Assembly: GCA_028280615.1 (NCBI GenBank)
Contig: JANQLK010000016.1
Coordinates: 434,001-498,000, forward strand
Length of the DNA stretch: 64,000 nt
Reading direction: 5' to 3'
DNA from: Woeseiaceae bacterium
GTDB lineage: Bacteria > Pseudomonadota > Gammaproteobacteria > Steroidobacterales > Woeseiaceae
The notes beneath the pieces were generated by a model, which was not told the origin of the DNA, searched no databases, and was given only the letters and a program-made list of their open reading frames with translations. Each line of letters opens with the position of its first letter. Position 1 is the stretch's first letter. This document shows positions 42,815-50,812 of this stretch, one piece after another. The position numbers and the translations under genes were made by a program.

Positions 42815-45283
42815 ATGTCTGACAATACAAAAGCAAGCGACCTGTTGGCCAACGATCAGCGTGCGTTGCGCGATTGCCTGGATCTTATCGATACCAATGT
42901 CATGGTCTGCGACTGTGGCATGAACATCGTGTACGCGAACAAGAAAGTGCTCGACATGTTTCGCAACTCCGAAGACAGCATCCGCGAGGACTATCCTGAA
43001 TTCAGCGTCGACACACTCGTTGGCAGCAACCTGTCTAACTACCATGTAAGTGACCAGCCGGCACAAGTCCTGATTGACATCTCCGCAACCTTTACCAGCG
43101 TCATCCGGTTCGGCGGCGAGAATTTCCGGATCGTCGTCAATCCGTTGCACGGCGACGGTGGGCATAGGGTCGGTTCAGTCGTCGAATGGCAGAACCTGAC
43201 GGCTCGACGGCGGAGGAGAGAGGAGGACAGGCTGCGACGCGAGCGAATCGAGTCGATACTGGACGGTATCGGAGAGATGCGGATTGCGGTCGACGGCGAT
43301 GGCTTCATTCGTGACGTCAACGAACAGGCCCTCGATCGGCTCGGCTACGAAAAGGACGAGCTCGTCGGCGTCCCGCTCGATCGACTCGTCCCGGCGGGGA
43401 TCACAGTCGACATGCTGGCAGACCTCGCGTTTGAGGGAGTCGTGCAGGGTATGCAGACTGCCTTCCGCCGCGTCGATGGTCAGTACATTTCCGTCAATCT
43501 CTCCGGCTTCGTGCATGCTATGGATTCGGCCACGAGAGGGCGGCTCACGTTGCTTGCGAGGCCGGTCCAGGCGAACGCCGAAAAAGACAGCGTCATCCAG
43601 CTTTCAGAGTTCCTTGCCGACCGAATCAGCGATGGTGTGGCCGTCGTCGACGCCGAATGGCGCGTACTCTCTGTCAATAGACCATTCCGCGAGATAATTG
43701 ATTGCGATGCAGGACGATTGATAGGAACGACGCTGACTGAATTGATGCCGGACGTCAGCGACTTCCAAACCAGGCCTGAGGACGCGTCGTGGGAGAGAGA
43801 ATATTGCTTCACGCGAGGCGACAACAGCGAATTCACGATAATTCTGTCCGTCTATGCACTCGACCACGGCTGCGCAGAGCGGCCAAATCGGCTCGTTACG
43901 ATCAGAGATGTTTCGGGGATCAAGGAGTCGGAGCGACGTATGCGCGAGCTTGCCTACACGGATCAACTGACCGGTCTCGCGAACCGGATGTACTGCGAAC
44001 AGCGCATCAGGGAGTCGATCAAGATGGCGAAGCGCTCAGGGCAAAGACTTGCGCTTCTCTTCCTTGACCTGGACTGCTTCAAGGATGTCAATGACAGCCT
44101 CGGTCACGCCGCCGGAGATCGCCTGCTGCGAACCGTCGCCGATCGCCTGCGTGCGTTTGTCAGGGAGACGGACCTCGTCGCGCGGCTTGGCGGCGACGAA
44201 TTCTGCGTACTCCTCCTCGACGTGTCAGCCGTCGAGGACGTCGCCAGGATTGCGGATGGCTGTCTCAAGGATCTCGCGGCGCCCTGCGTCATCGGTGAGC
44301 GGGAGTTGCACCCCACCGCAAGTATCGGTATCGCGTTGTTTCCGGAGGACGGGAAGACGGCGTCAGAACTGCTGCGCGCCGCCGATACGGCCATGTACGC
44401 TTCGAAACGAAACGATAGCGAACGCCGCACATTCTACTCGCCGGAGATGACCCGGGCCGCTCAGCATCGTCTCAGTATCGAGCAAGGGCTGAGAGCGGCG
44501 TTTCGCAAAGAGGAGTTCGTCGTTCACTACCAGCCGCAGGTCGCGTTGAACACCGGGCGGGTCACGGGAAGTGAAGCGCTGGTTCGCTGGAACCATCCCG
44601 AACTCGGCATTGTCCCGCCGGACGAGTTCATTCCGATACTGGAAAAGCTGAAACTGATCGAAGAACTTGGTGAGTACGTATTACGCACGACGTGCCGCCA
44701 GGCAGTCGTTTGGGCGCGCGAATGCCCGACCCCGCTGCGTGTCGGCATCAATATATCGGGCCTGCATTTCCAGAGCGGACGAATCGTCGAACACGTCGCG
44801 GCGGTTCTGGAAGAAACCGGCGTGGACCCGGCCCTGGTCGAGCTCGAGGTTACGGAATCGATCATTCAAACCGGCGAATCGACGCTCGAAACATGCCTGA
44901 AACTCAAGGAACTGGGTGTCACTTTGGCATTAGACGATTTCGGCACCGGGTTTTCGTGTCTCGACTCGATGCGGCAGCTGCCGCTTGATTGTCTCAAGAT
45001 CGATCGCCTGTTCGTGCGCGATCTCGTGACCGAGTCCGGGAGTGCTTCAATCGTGGCCACGATTGTCGCGATGAGCAGGGCGATGGGACTGAAGATCGTC
45101 GCCGAGGGTGTCGAGGATATGAGGCAGGTACAGTACCTGAGTGGACTCGGTTGCGAAACCGGTCAGGGCTACTATTTCAGTCGTCCAGTTGAAGCAGGGG
45201 AAATACCTGCCATAGCGGCACGAACGTTCCTGCCGCAGTCGGGCTCGGATGCGTCGATCGCGCCGCGCCGAGAGGCCCTATGA
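42815..45283 (+). CDS. PAS-GGDEF-EAL cyclic-di-GMP enzyme, sigma-28 controlled
   Basis: An 822-residue soluble protein: three PAS domains (about residues 20-135, 140-260 and 265-375), GGDEF (about 380-545) and EAL (about 555-805). Both catalytic sites are intact: RLGGDEFCVLL with I-site RETD, and SEALVRW, NISG, EVTES, LDDFGTGFS and LKIDRLF. The flanking sigma-28 element places it in the flagellar regulon, where it could tune cyclic-di-GMP during motility. It overlaps the HDOD gene by ATGA. None of the PAS domains has an obvious cofactor signature. Confidence 0.88.
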   Translation: MSDNTKASDLLANDQRALRDCLDLIDTNVMVCDCGMNIVYANKKVLDMFRNSEDSIREDYPEFSVDTLVGSNLSNYHVSDQPAQVLIDISATFTSVIRFGGENFRIVVNPLHGDGGHRVGSVVEWQNLTARRRRREEDRLRRERIESILDGIGEMRIAVDGDGFIRDVNEQALDRLGYEKDELVGVPLDRLVPAGITVDMLADLAFEGVVQGMQTAFRRVDGQYISVNLSGFVHAMDSATRGRLTLLARPVQANAEKDSVIQLSEFLADRISDGVAVVDAEWRVLSVNRPFREIIDCDAGRLIGTTLTELMPDVSDFQTRPEDASWEREYCFTRGDNSEFTIILSVYALDHGCAERPNRLVTIRDVSGIKESERRMRELAYTDQLTGLANRMYCEQRIRESIKMAKRSGQRLALLFLDLDCFKDVNDSLGHAAGDRLLRTVADRLRAFVRETDLVARLGGDEFCVLLLDVSAVEDVARIADGCLKDLAAPCVIGERELHPTASIGIALFPEDGKTASELLRAADTAMYASKRNDSERRTFYSPEMTRAAQHRLSIEQGLRAAFRKEEFVVHYQPQVALNTGRVTGSEALVRWNHPELGIVPPDEFIPILEKLKLIEELGEYVLRTTCRQAVVWARECPTPLRVGINISGLHFQSGRIVEHVAAVLEETGVDPALVELEVTESIIQTGESTLETCLKLKELGVTLALDDFGTGFSCLDSMRQLPLDCLKIDRLFVRDLVTESGSASIVATIVAMSRAMGLKIVAEGVEDMRQVQYLSGLGCETGQGYYFSRPVEAGEIPAIAARTFLPQSGSDASIAPRREAL

Positions 45284-46152
45284 CCAGCGCGCCTGGCGAC
45301 ATTCGGCCCGCCGCTTCCGGGGCAAACATCTCGAGTAGCACGCAGTTGCCCACTGCGCCTTCTTCCCTGACCGCGCTCATCGGCGTGATGAACGACCCCG
45401 ATATCGACGTGAAGGCGATTTCGGAAGCCGTTGCAAGATATCCCGTCATTGCGGCACGACTCGTCGCGCTGGCGAATTCGGCCTGGAGTTCGCCGGTCGA
45501 ATCCATCACGAACATCGACAAGGCCTGTCTGCACCTCGGATTTGGACTCGTACGGTCGCTGAGCCTGTCGATTGCCGTTGCGGCGCCTTTCAGCACCTCC
45601 CGATGTACGGCTTTCCACGCAGAGTCGTTCTGGAGCGACGCGTTTCTGCACGCAGATGTCGCGTCAGGCCTGGTTGGTGCCATCGGTGCAGTGGACTGCG
45701 TCCACTCGGACACGGCCAGAGCGGCGGCCCTGTTCGCTAACCTGAGTCTTCTGTGGCTTGCAGACACGATGCCCGCGGAAACGGCGAAGGTTCTGGAAGA
45801 GCGGTCGCCCGGATGCCTGTTTCCTGATGAACTCGCGCTCGAGCATTGCGGCATGGATACGGGGCACGTCGGCGGTCGCCTCGGCAGAGCGTGGGCGTTG
45901 CCAGAAGCTCTAGTCTCCGCGATGGAACACCATGGCAACGTTCAATATACGGGGGAAGGCAGCGAGTACGCGGACGTCGTCCGAATTGCGGCTGAAGTGG
46001 TTGGCGCGATCCGCGGCGACCGTGAACCCGATTGCTGTCGTGAGACGCTGGCGCGTCTCCGGATCGATAGCAAGGATCTCGTTAGCCTTACTCAGCTGAT
46101 GTCCGCAAAGCAGGGGGCGATTCTCGAGATCGCGAAGGCGCTGCAGCTGTGA
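45280..46152 (+). CDS. HDOD domain protein
   Basis: A 290-residue protein whose main part is an HDOD domain: LIGVMNDPDIDVKAISEAVARYPVIAARLVALANSAW, HLGFGLVRSLSLSIAVAAPF and the central ALEHCGMDTGHVGGRLGRAW. HDOD proteins are HD-like domains without phosphohydrolase activity, often linked to cyclic-di-GMP enzymes or chemotaxis. It overlaps the preceding GGDEF-EAL gene by four bases, so the two are expressed together from the sigma-28 promoter. Its 3' end overlaps the opposite-strand kinase-HDOD gene by 65 bases; both proteins carry HDOD domains. Confidence 0.85.
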   Translation: MTSAPGDIRPAASGANISSSTQLPTAPSSLTALIGVMNDPDIDVKAISEAVARYPVIAARLVALANSAWSSPVESITNIDKACLHLGFGLVRSLSLSIAVAAPFSTSRCTAFHAESFWSDAFLHADVASGLVGAIGAVDCVHSDTARAAALFANLSLLWLADTMPAETAKVLEERSPGCLFPDELALEHCGMDTGHVGGRLGRAWALPEALVSAMEHHGNVQYTGEGSEYADVVRIAAEVVGAIRGDREPDCCRETLARLRIDSKDLVSLTQLMSAKQGAILEIAKALQL

Positions 46153-47950
46153 TGACCGCCGCTTCCTGTTGATGCGCGTGCCAGTCCGTCCAGAAGCGAG
46201 CGGAGTGATAAAAATCGCCCGACTCGAAGTCGAGGTCCATTATCGGCGCGAACCGCTCCAGCTTGTCGAGAGCGGCCGACAGCAGCGTCATTGACGAGTT
46301 TTCGGGCAGGGAGACGCTCCGCGAGAAATCATCGAGCAGCTCGAGTCGCGCAAGGTGTTGCGCCGGTGGGTCGCTCCGACCGGCGATATCGCAAAACTCA
46401 TTGCAGAACAGCGCGATGTCGCGCAAAGACTCGTCGGGATTTGCGGGCACGCCGACGGCGTCGGGAAGCTCTGCAGCGATGATGTCGACGACCGGCCGGG
46501 GCAGGTTCCAGTTCTCTGCGACTCTGGCACCGAGTGCGGAAAGGCTGACGCCGAGCACACTACCGGCCGCCTCCTGCTTCGCGACACCGCCGCCCGTGAT
46601 CAGCTCGCCGATCTCCCGGTACTCTTCCGGAAAGTAGTAGGCCACGAGACACTCGCCAAGGTTGTGGAACATCCCGCAAATGAAAGCGTCCTCAGGACAG
46701 ACGGGCAAGATCCGCCGCGCGAGGAACCGCGTGAGCAGGCCCGCCAGGAATGATCGGGTCATCACGTTGCGCAGCTCGTTGCAGCCGCCTCGGTCGCGCA
46801 TATGCGAAAAGAGTGCAAGGCTGTTCGCTGCCAGGCGGACCTGTCGTAGTCCCAGCAAGACGATCGCCTGCGAGATATTGGTCACTTCGCCGGCAACGGG
46901 GCGGTAGAAAGCCGAATTCACGAGCTTCAGAATCTTGTTGGCCAGCGCGTAGTCCCGAAGTACGGCATTGGCGATCTTGTCGGCTGGTGCGTTGGCGTCC
47001 TCATTGGTGAGCCGATTCAGCTCGACAAAGCTCCGCGACAAAGACGGGAAGTCGCCTTTGCGACGCATCCGGCGCAGAAGGTACTCGATCGTGCTGTCCC
47101 CGGATGTGGCGGCCCGGGTCAGACCGGCTATCTGTGAAAAAGCATCATAGGCGGCCTTCATGGCGCTACCGTCCCGGTAGCGGCGTTCGGGGTCTTTCTC
47201 GAGCGCACCCTGGATGAATTGCGAAAACGCTGCTCCGTGCTCTCGTGACCGCAACGCATCGAACGTGACCGGGGAGTGCATGATCTGCGCCACGATGGAC
47301 TGCGGCGTGTCACCCTGCATTACGGGCTGGCCGGTAACGAGTTCCAGAAACGTCGAGCCGAGTGAGAAGACATCCGTGTAGGTACCGAATTCGCCGCGAT
47401 CGAAGTGCTCGGGAGTCATATAGCGAAGCGTGCCGACCGCACGGTCGGCAGTACGACGGGCTGAGCTTGCGTTCTGGGCCAGGCCGAAGTCCATGACCCT
47501 CGGCGTGCCGGCCTGGTCGACCAGGATGTTTCGCGGGCTCAGGTCCAGGTGCAGGACGCCTCTGGCGTGCGCATGCGCAATACCATCCAGAATGGGACCT
47601 ATGAATCCGCAGGCCTCGTCTATCGTGAGCGCGCCGCGCTCCGCCAGTAACTCGCCCAGCGTTTCGCCCTCGACGAACTCGAAGACCAGATAGTCCATGC
47701 CCGAGTAAACGCCAGCCTCGAATACCGTCACTATGTTGGGGTGTGTAAGCCGGGACGCCAGCTTTCCTTCGCTGAACTCCTCTTCCTGGTCAAAACCGTC
47801 CAGTGCCTTGTCGTCCTGGACGAGCAACTTGATCGCAACGAACCGCTCCAGTCTCGGATCCCGCGCGAGATAGACGACTCCTTGCGACCCTCTTCCGATC
47901 CATTTGATGAGTTCAAAGCGGCCCAACTTGTTGTTCGGACGGCTGACCAT
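46088..47950 (-). CDS. Ser/Thr protein kinase-HDOD fusion protein
   Basis: A 620-residue fusion. Residues 10-270 are a Hanks-type kinase: P-loop GRGSQGVVYLA, ATP-binding Lys41, catalytic Asp136 in HLDLSPRN (the usual HRDLKPxN, here lacking Arg and Lys), Asn141 and DFG Asp154. From about residue 290 to 560 an HDOD domain follows (FPSLSRSFVELNRL, ALANKILKLVNSAFY, NISQAIVLLGLRQVRLA, CGMFHNLGECL). It lies downstream of flgN on the same strand, its ATG overlapping the TAA of a 37-codon frame (TAATG). This suggests control with flgAMN. It has no transmembrane segment. Confidence 0.85.
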   Translation of the reverse strand: MVSRPNNKLGRFELIKWIGRGSQGVVYLARDPRLERFVAIKLLVQDDKALDGFDQEEEFSEGKLASRLTHPNIVTVFEAGVYSGMDYLVFEFVEGETLGELLAERGALTIDEACGFIGPILDGIAHAHARGVLHLDLSPRNILVDQAGTPRVMDFGLAQNASSARRTADRAVGTLRYMTPEHFDRGEFGTYTDVFSLGSTFLELVTGQPVMQGDTPQSIVAQIMHSPVTFDALRSREHGAAFSQFIQGALEKDPERRYRDGSAMKAAYDAFSQIAGLTRAATSGDSTIEYLLRRMRRKGDFPSLSRSFVELNRLTNEDANAPADKIANAVLRDYALANKILKLVNSAFYRPVAGEVTNISQAIVLLGLRQVRLAANSLALFSHMRDRGGCNELRNVMTRSFLAGLLTRFLARRILPVCPEDAFICGMFHNLGECLVAYYFPEEYREIGELITGGGVAKQEAAGSVLGVSLSALGARVAENWNLPRPVVDIIAAELPDAVGVPANPDESLRDIALFCNEFCDIAGRSDPPAQHLARLELLDDFSRSVSLPENSSMTLLSAALDKLERFAPIMDLDFESGDFYHSARFWTDWHAHQQEAAVITAAAPSRSRESPPALRTSAE

Positions 47951-48063
47951 TATCCTGCCATCAGCATAGTCCGGCCGCCGCCGACGAGCGGAATGTGTAT
48001 CGTTTCGGTGTCCCGCAGCGGCGTCGGGATCGAGTCGGCGAGGAACAGGGTGTCGTGATTCAC
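47950..48063 (-). CDS. Possible micro-ORF, 37 aa, coupled to the kinase-HDOD gene
   Basis: A GTG-started frame in the 136-base gap between flgN and the kinase gene. It begins MNHDTLFLADSIPTPL and ends GGGRTMLMAG, and its TAA overlaps the next ATG by one base (TAATG). A GGGGCG-rich stretch before GTG is a weak ribosome-binding site. The frame may be a translational coupling leader or a real small protein. In GC-rich DNA 37 open codons are not significant by themselves. Confidence 0.3.
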   Translation of the reverse strand: MNHDTLFLADSIPTPLRDTETIHIPLVGGGRTMLMAG

Positions 48064-48086
48064 GCGAGCGCGCCCCGGTTGTGAGA

Positions 48087-48578
48087 CTACGCGCGGGTCA
48101 GCGGGTTGTTCTGGAAGCGAGGCGACCGCTGGCCGCGGTCGCTGTAGGTGGGCTGCGCTTCCGCGGAGCCGTGCAGCGCCGCGAGTATCGCGACCGTCTG
48201 CTCCTGCCGCGCCCGGGCGATTGCGCCGTTTGTTCGATTGCTCTTCTCTGCATCCCTGGCGCAGCGCAGTAGCCGTGACCAGAGCTCGCCCAGGTCCCCG
48301 TCGTCTCCGGTGCGCTCCAGCAGCCGATGCATACCGTCCTCATCGGCGTCGAAGCCGAGTCTATGACACAGGTTGCGCCGTTTTGTCTCGAGGTCTTCCA
48401 TTTGCCGAACGAGCTGTTGCTTGTGCTCGATGAGCTCAAGCAAACGTGTCGCATCGCTATCCGAATACGCCGCGCGCTCTTCTTCGAGTGCCGCCGCGAG
48501 CCGTATTCCGTGTTCGGTGCACTGCAGCAGAATTCGGGCGAGCTCGTTACGACAGTCGTAATACTGGTCAGGAGTCAT
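48087..48578 (-). CDS. flgN: Flagellar chaperone FlgN
   Basis: A 163-residue, largely helical protein with coiled-coil stretches and no signal peptide (ECRNEL to LRCARDAEKS), consistent with FlgN, the export chaperone of hook-associated proteins FlgK and FlgL. The sequence is weakly conserved and the name rests on position: immediately after flgM, with two bases between stop and start, as in the standard flgAMN arrangement. It is longer than typical FlgN (about 140). Start ATG 48578. Confidence 0.78.
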   Translation of the reverse strand: MTPDQYYDCRNELARILLQCTEHGIRLAAALEEERAAYSDSDATRLLELIEHKQQLVRQMEDLETKRRNLCHRLGFDADEDGMHRLLERTGDDGDLGELWSRLLRCARDAEKSNRTNGAIARARQEQTVAILAALHGSAEAQPTYSDRGQRSPRFQNNPLTRA

Positions 48579-48580
48579 GG

Positions 48581-48907
48581 CTAGTCACCGAGGTCGATTT
48601 CGGACCTGAGCATCAGCTCGGCGAGATTGTCGAGATTGATCTCGTAGTTTCCGCTTTCGATATCGGCTTTTACGGCGTCGACGCGAGCCGTGTCGAAAGC
48701 CGGAGCCGCGGCCATTTCCTGTTCCAGACTGGCCAGAAGCTTTGACCGATCGGTCAGAACGACGGAGTCCAAGGCGACAGGCTTGTTGCCAGAGTCCGAC
48801 GGCTTCGTCGTTTCTGCGCCGGTACCGGACGCCCTGTCGGTGCCGCCGACTGTCGAGTCGGGCCGGCTGACCAATCCCTGAGGATTCGAGTCGATCCTGT
48901 TAGACAT
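48581..48907 (-). CDS. flgM: Anti-sigma-28 factor FlgM
   Basis: A 108-residue protein with the FlgM C-terminal region: VVLTDRSKLLASLEQEM, VDAVKADIESGNYEIN and the end LMLRSEIDLGD. It holds FliA inactive until the hook is complete and then leaves through the flagellar export gate. The N-terminal half is disordered and Ser/Pro-rich, as usual. A sigma-28 element lies 40 bases upstream, giving the expected feedback, in addition to read-through from flgA. flgN follows directly. Confidence 0.9.
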   Translation of the reverse strand: MSNRIDSNPQGLVSRPDSTVGGTDRASGTGAETTKPSDSGNKPVALDSVVLTDRSKLLASLEQEMAAAPAFDTARVDAVKADIESGNYEINLDNLAELMLRSEIDLGD

Positions 48908-48946
48908 AATCCAGTATCCTGTTCATTGCGTGTACCTACCTTGTCT

Positions 48947-48973
48947 ACTTCGGCATCTGCCGGGATTTCTTTA
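48947..48973 (-). promoter_or_regulatory. Sigma-28 (FliA) promoter of flgM
   Basis: Minus strand: -35 TAAAGAAA (48966-48973), an 11-base spacer and -10 GCCGAAGT (48947-48954). It lies in the 70-base gap just after the flgA stop. The same 17-base stretch from CTAAAGAAATCC through GGCAG, differing by one base, recurs before flgA. Confidence 0.75.
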
Positions 48974-48977
48974 GCAA

Positions 48978-49742
48978 TCAATTCATCGCGATTTCGACGA
49001 GGTTGTCCGACCGGACGCGTCCCTCGACAATTTTGCCCGATGTCAGGTTTCTGACCTGAATCAGCTGGTTCTCGGCACCCTTGGTTTGCGCGATACCGGC
49101 CATCTGTATGCTGACGGAATCCGATTGCACGCTCAGAGTGACCGCCTGGCCTTTCTCGATCAGCGTTTGCTCCTGCAACAAGCGGGGTTGCAGCACGATG
49201 CCGGGGCCGACCGATCGTGCGACGCGCCGACCGATTACCTGTTTTCTCTGATCGATGTAGCCGTTGGTCAGCCCTGAGACGTCACGGTCGACGATCTCGA
49301 TGTCGTTCTCCGTGATTACCTGGTCCCGGGCAAGTGGCCGCGTCGTCACCACGGCCGGCTGCAGGACACCGACGTGCACCGGAAGGTAAACCTTCCACGA
49401 AACCTTGCCAGTGCATCGCACGCCAACGACCACGCGGCCCGAGAACTCGGTTCCCGGACGGACAAACGCGTCCAGCGGCCGGTCGCAACGCGCGAGGTTC
49501 AGCCTGGGGTCGAGGAATACCGGTGTGACGATGAGCCTGTCGCCGCTGCCTGGCGCACTGAGACGAACGAATTGCACGGCCGCCGCCGTGATCTCTCCGG
49601 CGGCCTGCCGGGGTTCGGCCGGCTCTGCGACGGCGTATGCCGTCAATAGCGTGCCAAGAAGCACCGTCGTCGTACGCAAGCGACGACAAAAAGTCGACGC
49701 GGGCGTCAAACGATCGGCCGAAAATGGGTCAAGGTTATGCAC
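48978..49742 (-). CDS. flgA: Flagellar P-ring assembly chaperone FlgA
   Basis: A 254-residue exported protein that helps FlgI form the P ring in the periplasm. A signal peptide (RRLRTTTVLLGTLLTAYAVA) is followed by a SAF-type domain with ATGA-like motifs: LDPRLNLARCDRPLDAF, VRCTGKVSWKVYLPV, ARDQVITENDIEIVDRDVSGL and RSVGPGIVLQPRLL. The GTG start is chosen because AAAGGAG lies eight bases before it; no in-frame ATG is nearby. Both sigma-54 and sigma-28 elements precede it. It is divergent from flgB. Confidence 0.93.
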   Translation of the reverse strand: MHNLDPFSADRLTPASTFCRRLRTTTVLLGTLLTAYAVAEPAEPRQAAGEITAAAVQFVRLSAPGSGDRLIVTPVFLDPRLNLARCDRPLDAFVRPGTEFSGRVVVGVRCTGKVSWKVYLPVHVGVLQPAVVTTRPLARDQVITENDIEIVDRDVSGLTNGYIDQRKQVIGRRVARSVGPGIVLQPRLLQEQTLIEKGQAVTLSVQSDSVSIQMAGIAQTKGAENQLIQVRNLTSGKIVEGRVRSDNLVEIAMN

Positions 49743-49776
49743 TTTTCATGCTCCTTTTAGCGTCCACGAGCATTGC

Positions 49777-49793
49777 TGCAAGAGTCATGCCAA
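49777..49793 (-). promoter_or_regulatory. Sigma-54 promoter of flgA
   Basis: Minus strand TTGGCATGACTCTTGCA fits the -24/-12 consensus TTGGCACG-N4-TTGCA with exact GG-N10-GC spacing. It predicts a start of transcription about 25 bases before the flgA GTG. Confidence 0.8.
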
Positions 49794-49875
49794 CGGCAAA
49801 TCGCGCGATTCGTACCCGCTTGGGCCAGTTCTTGCCGGACAGTCGGCAAGGCATTGCCGGGTTTCTCCCAAGACG

Positions 49876-49902
49876 TGATCGGCCCGCTGCCGGATTTCTT
49901 TA
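49876..49902 (-). promoter_or_regulatory. Sigma-28 (FliA) promoter of flgA
   Basis: Minus strand: -35 TAAAGAAA (49895-49902), an 11-base spacer and -10 GCCGATCA (49876-49883). It is upstream of the sigma-54 site, so flgA has two promoters of different class. The -35 element and part of the spacer copy those of the flgM promoter. Confidence 0.72.
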
Positions 49903-49922
49903 GCCTGCGCCGATACGGGAAA

Positions 49923-49939
49923 TTGGCACGCCCATTGCA
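49923..49939 (+). promoter_or_regulatory. Sigma-54 promoter of the flgB operon
   Basis: TTGGCACGCCCATTGCA is a near-perfect -24/-12 site with GG-N10-GC spacing. The predicted transcription start is about 27 bases before the flgB ATG. FleQ is the expected activator. Confidence 0.88.
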
Positions 49940-49976
49940 TAAAGGGCAGAGCAGATCTTGCAATCGGAACGAGCAA

Positions 49977-50366
49977 ATGATGACGAATCCATTCACGTTG
50001 CACGAAACGGCGCTGCAGCTACGGGCCCTGAGAACGGAAATACTGAGCTCGAATATCGCCAACGCTGACACGCCGAGCTACAAAGCGCGCGATGTCGACT
50101 TCGCATCGTCCTTGAGGACGTCTCAGCAGGAATATGCCACCGTGCGGCGGACCAAACCGGGGCACATGCCGGCAGCTCCGGACACCGCGCTCGGAGCCGA
50201 GATCAAATACCGGGTGCCGATGCAGCCGACATTGGACGGAAACACGGTATCGACGGATTTCGAACAGGCGGCATTCGCCGAGAACGCAGTTCGGTATCGG
50301 GCGAGCCTCAGATTCCTGGATGGACAGATCAAGAGTCTGCGGTACGCAATCAAGGGAGGAGACTGA
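49977..50366 (+). CDS. flgB: Flagellar basal-body rod protein FlgB
   Basis: A 129-residue proximal rod protein. It has the N-terminal rod signature TALQLRALRTEILSSNIANADTPSYKARDV and a C-terminal helix with RASLRFLDGQIKSLRYAI. The open frame extends to 49773, but the sigma-54 promoter at 49923-49939 lies inside that extension, fixing the start at 49977; the next codon is also ATG. First gene of the flgB-L run. The TGA and the ATG of flgC share one base. Confidence 0.94.
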   Translation: MMTNPFTLHETALQLRALRTEILSSNIANADTPSYKARDVDFASSLRTSQQEYATVRRTKPGHMPAAPDTALGAEIKYRVPMQPTLDGNTVSTDFEQAAFAENAVRYRASLRFLDGQIKSLRYAIKGGD

Positions 50367-50779
50367 TGGCCCTCGGAAACATCTTCGACGTCGCTGGCAG
50401 CGCGATGAACGCGCAGTCCGTGCGCCTGAACGTCACGGCTTCGAATCTCGCCAACGCCGGAAGCGTGCATGGCGATCCGGCAAAGGTGTACCGGGCACGC
50501 CAGCCCGTGTTCAGCAGCTTCCGTGACACGCTGGCCGAGCACTCGGGCATATCCGGTGTGCGACTCGAGCGCATCGTCGAGAACGATGCCCAACTCGACA
50601 TGCAGTACCGTCCGGAGCATCCCGATGCCGACGCGGACGGCAACGTATACGTGAGCAACGTCAACACCGTCGAGGAGATGGTCAACATGCTGTCCGCCTC
50701 GCGTTCCTACCAGAACAGCATCGAGATCCTCAGCACGACCAAGGACCTGATGCTGCAGACGCTTTCGCTCGGACGCTAG
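50366..50779 (+). CDS. flgC: Flagellar basal-body rod protein FlgC
   Basis: A 137-residue proximal rod subunit with the N-terminal SAMNAQSVRLNVTASNLANAGS rod signature, and the C-terminal SNVNTVEEMVNMLSASRSYQNSIEIL segment that pairs with it in the axial helix bundle. It follows flgB with a one-base overlap. Length is normal (about 135-140). Confidence 0.95.
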   Translation: MALGNIFDVAGSAMNAQSVRLNVTASNLANAGSVHGDPAKVYRARQPVFSSFRDTLAEHSGISGVRLERIVENDAQLDMQYRPEHPDADADGNVYVSNVNTVEEMVNMLSASRSYQNSIEILSTTKDLMLQTLSLGR

Positions 50780-50812
50780 GAAATCGCCGAGAACACCTGA
50801 TGAGGACACCTG

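Noticed and set aside
42635..43165. Long N-terminal extension of the hemerythrin frame
   Set aside because: It overlaps the divergent GGDEF-EAL gene and both sigma-28 promoters; the 129-residue form has a ribosome-binding site and full family length.
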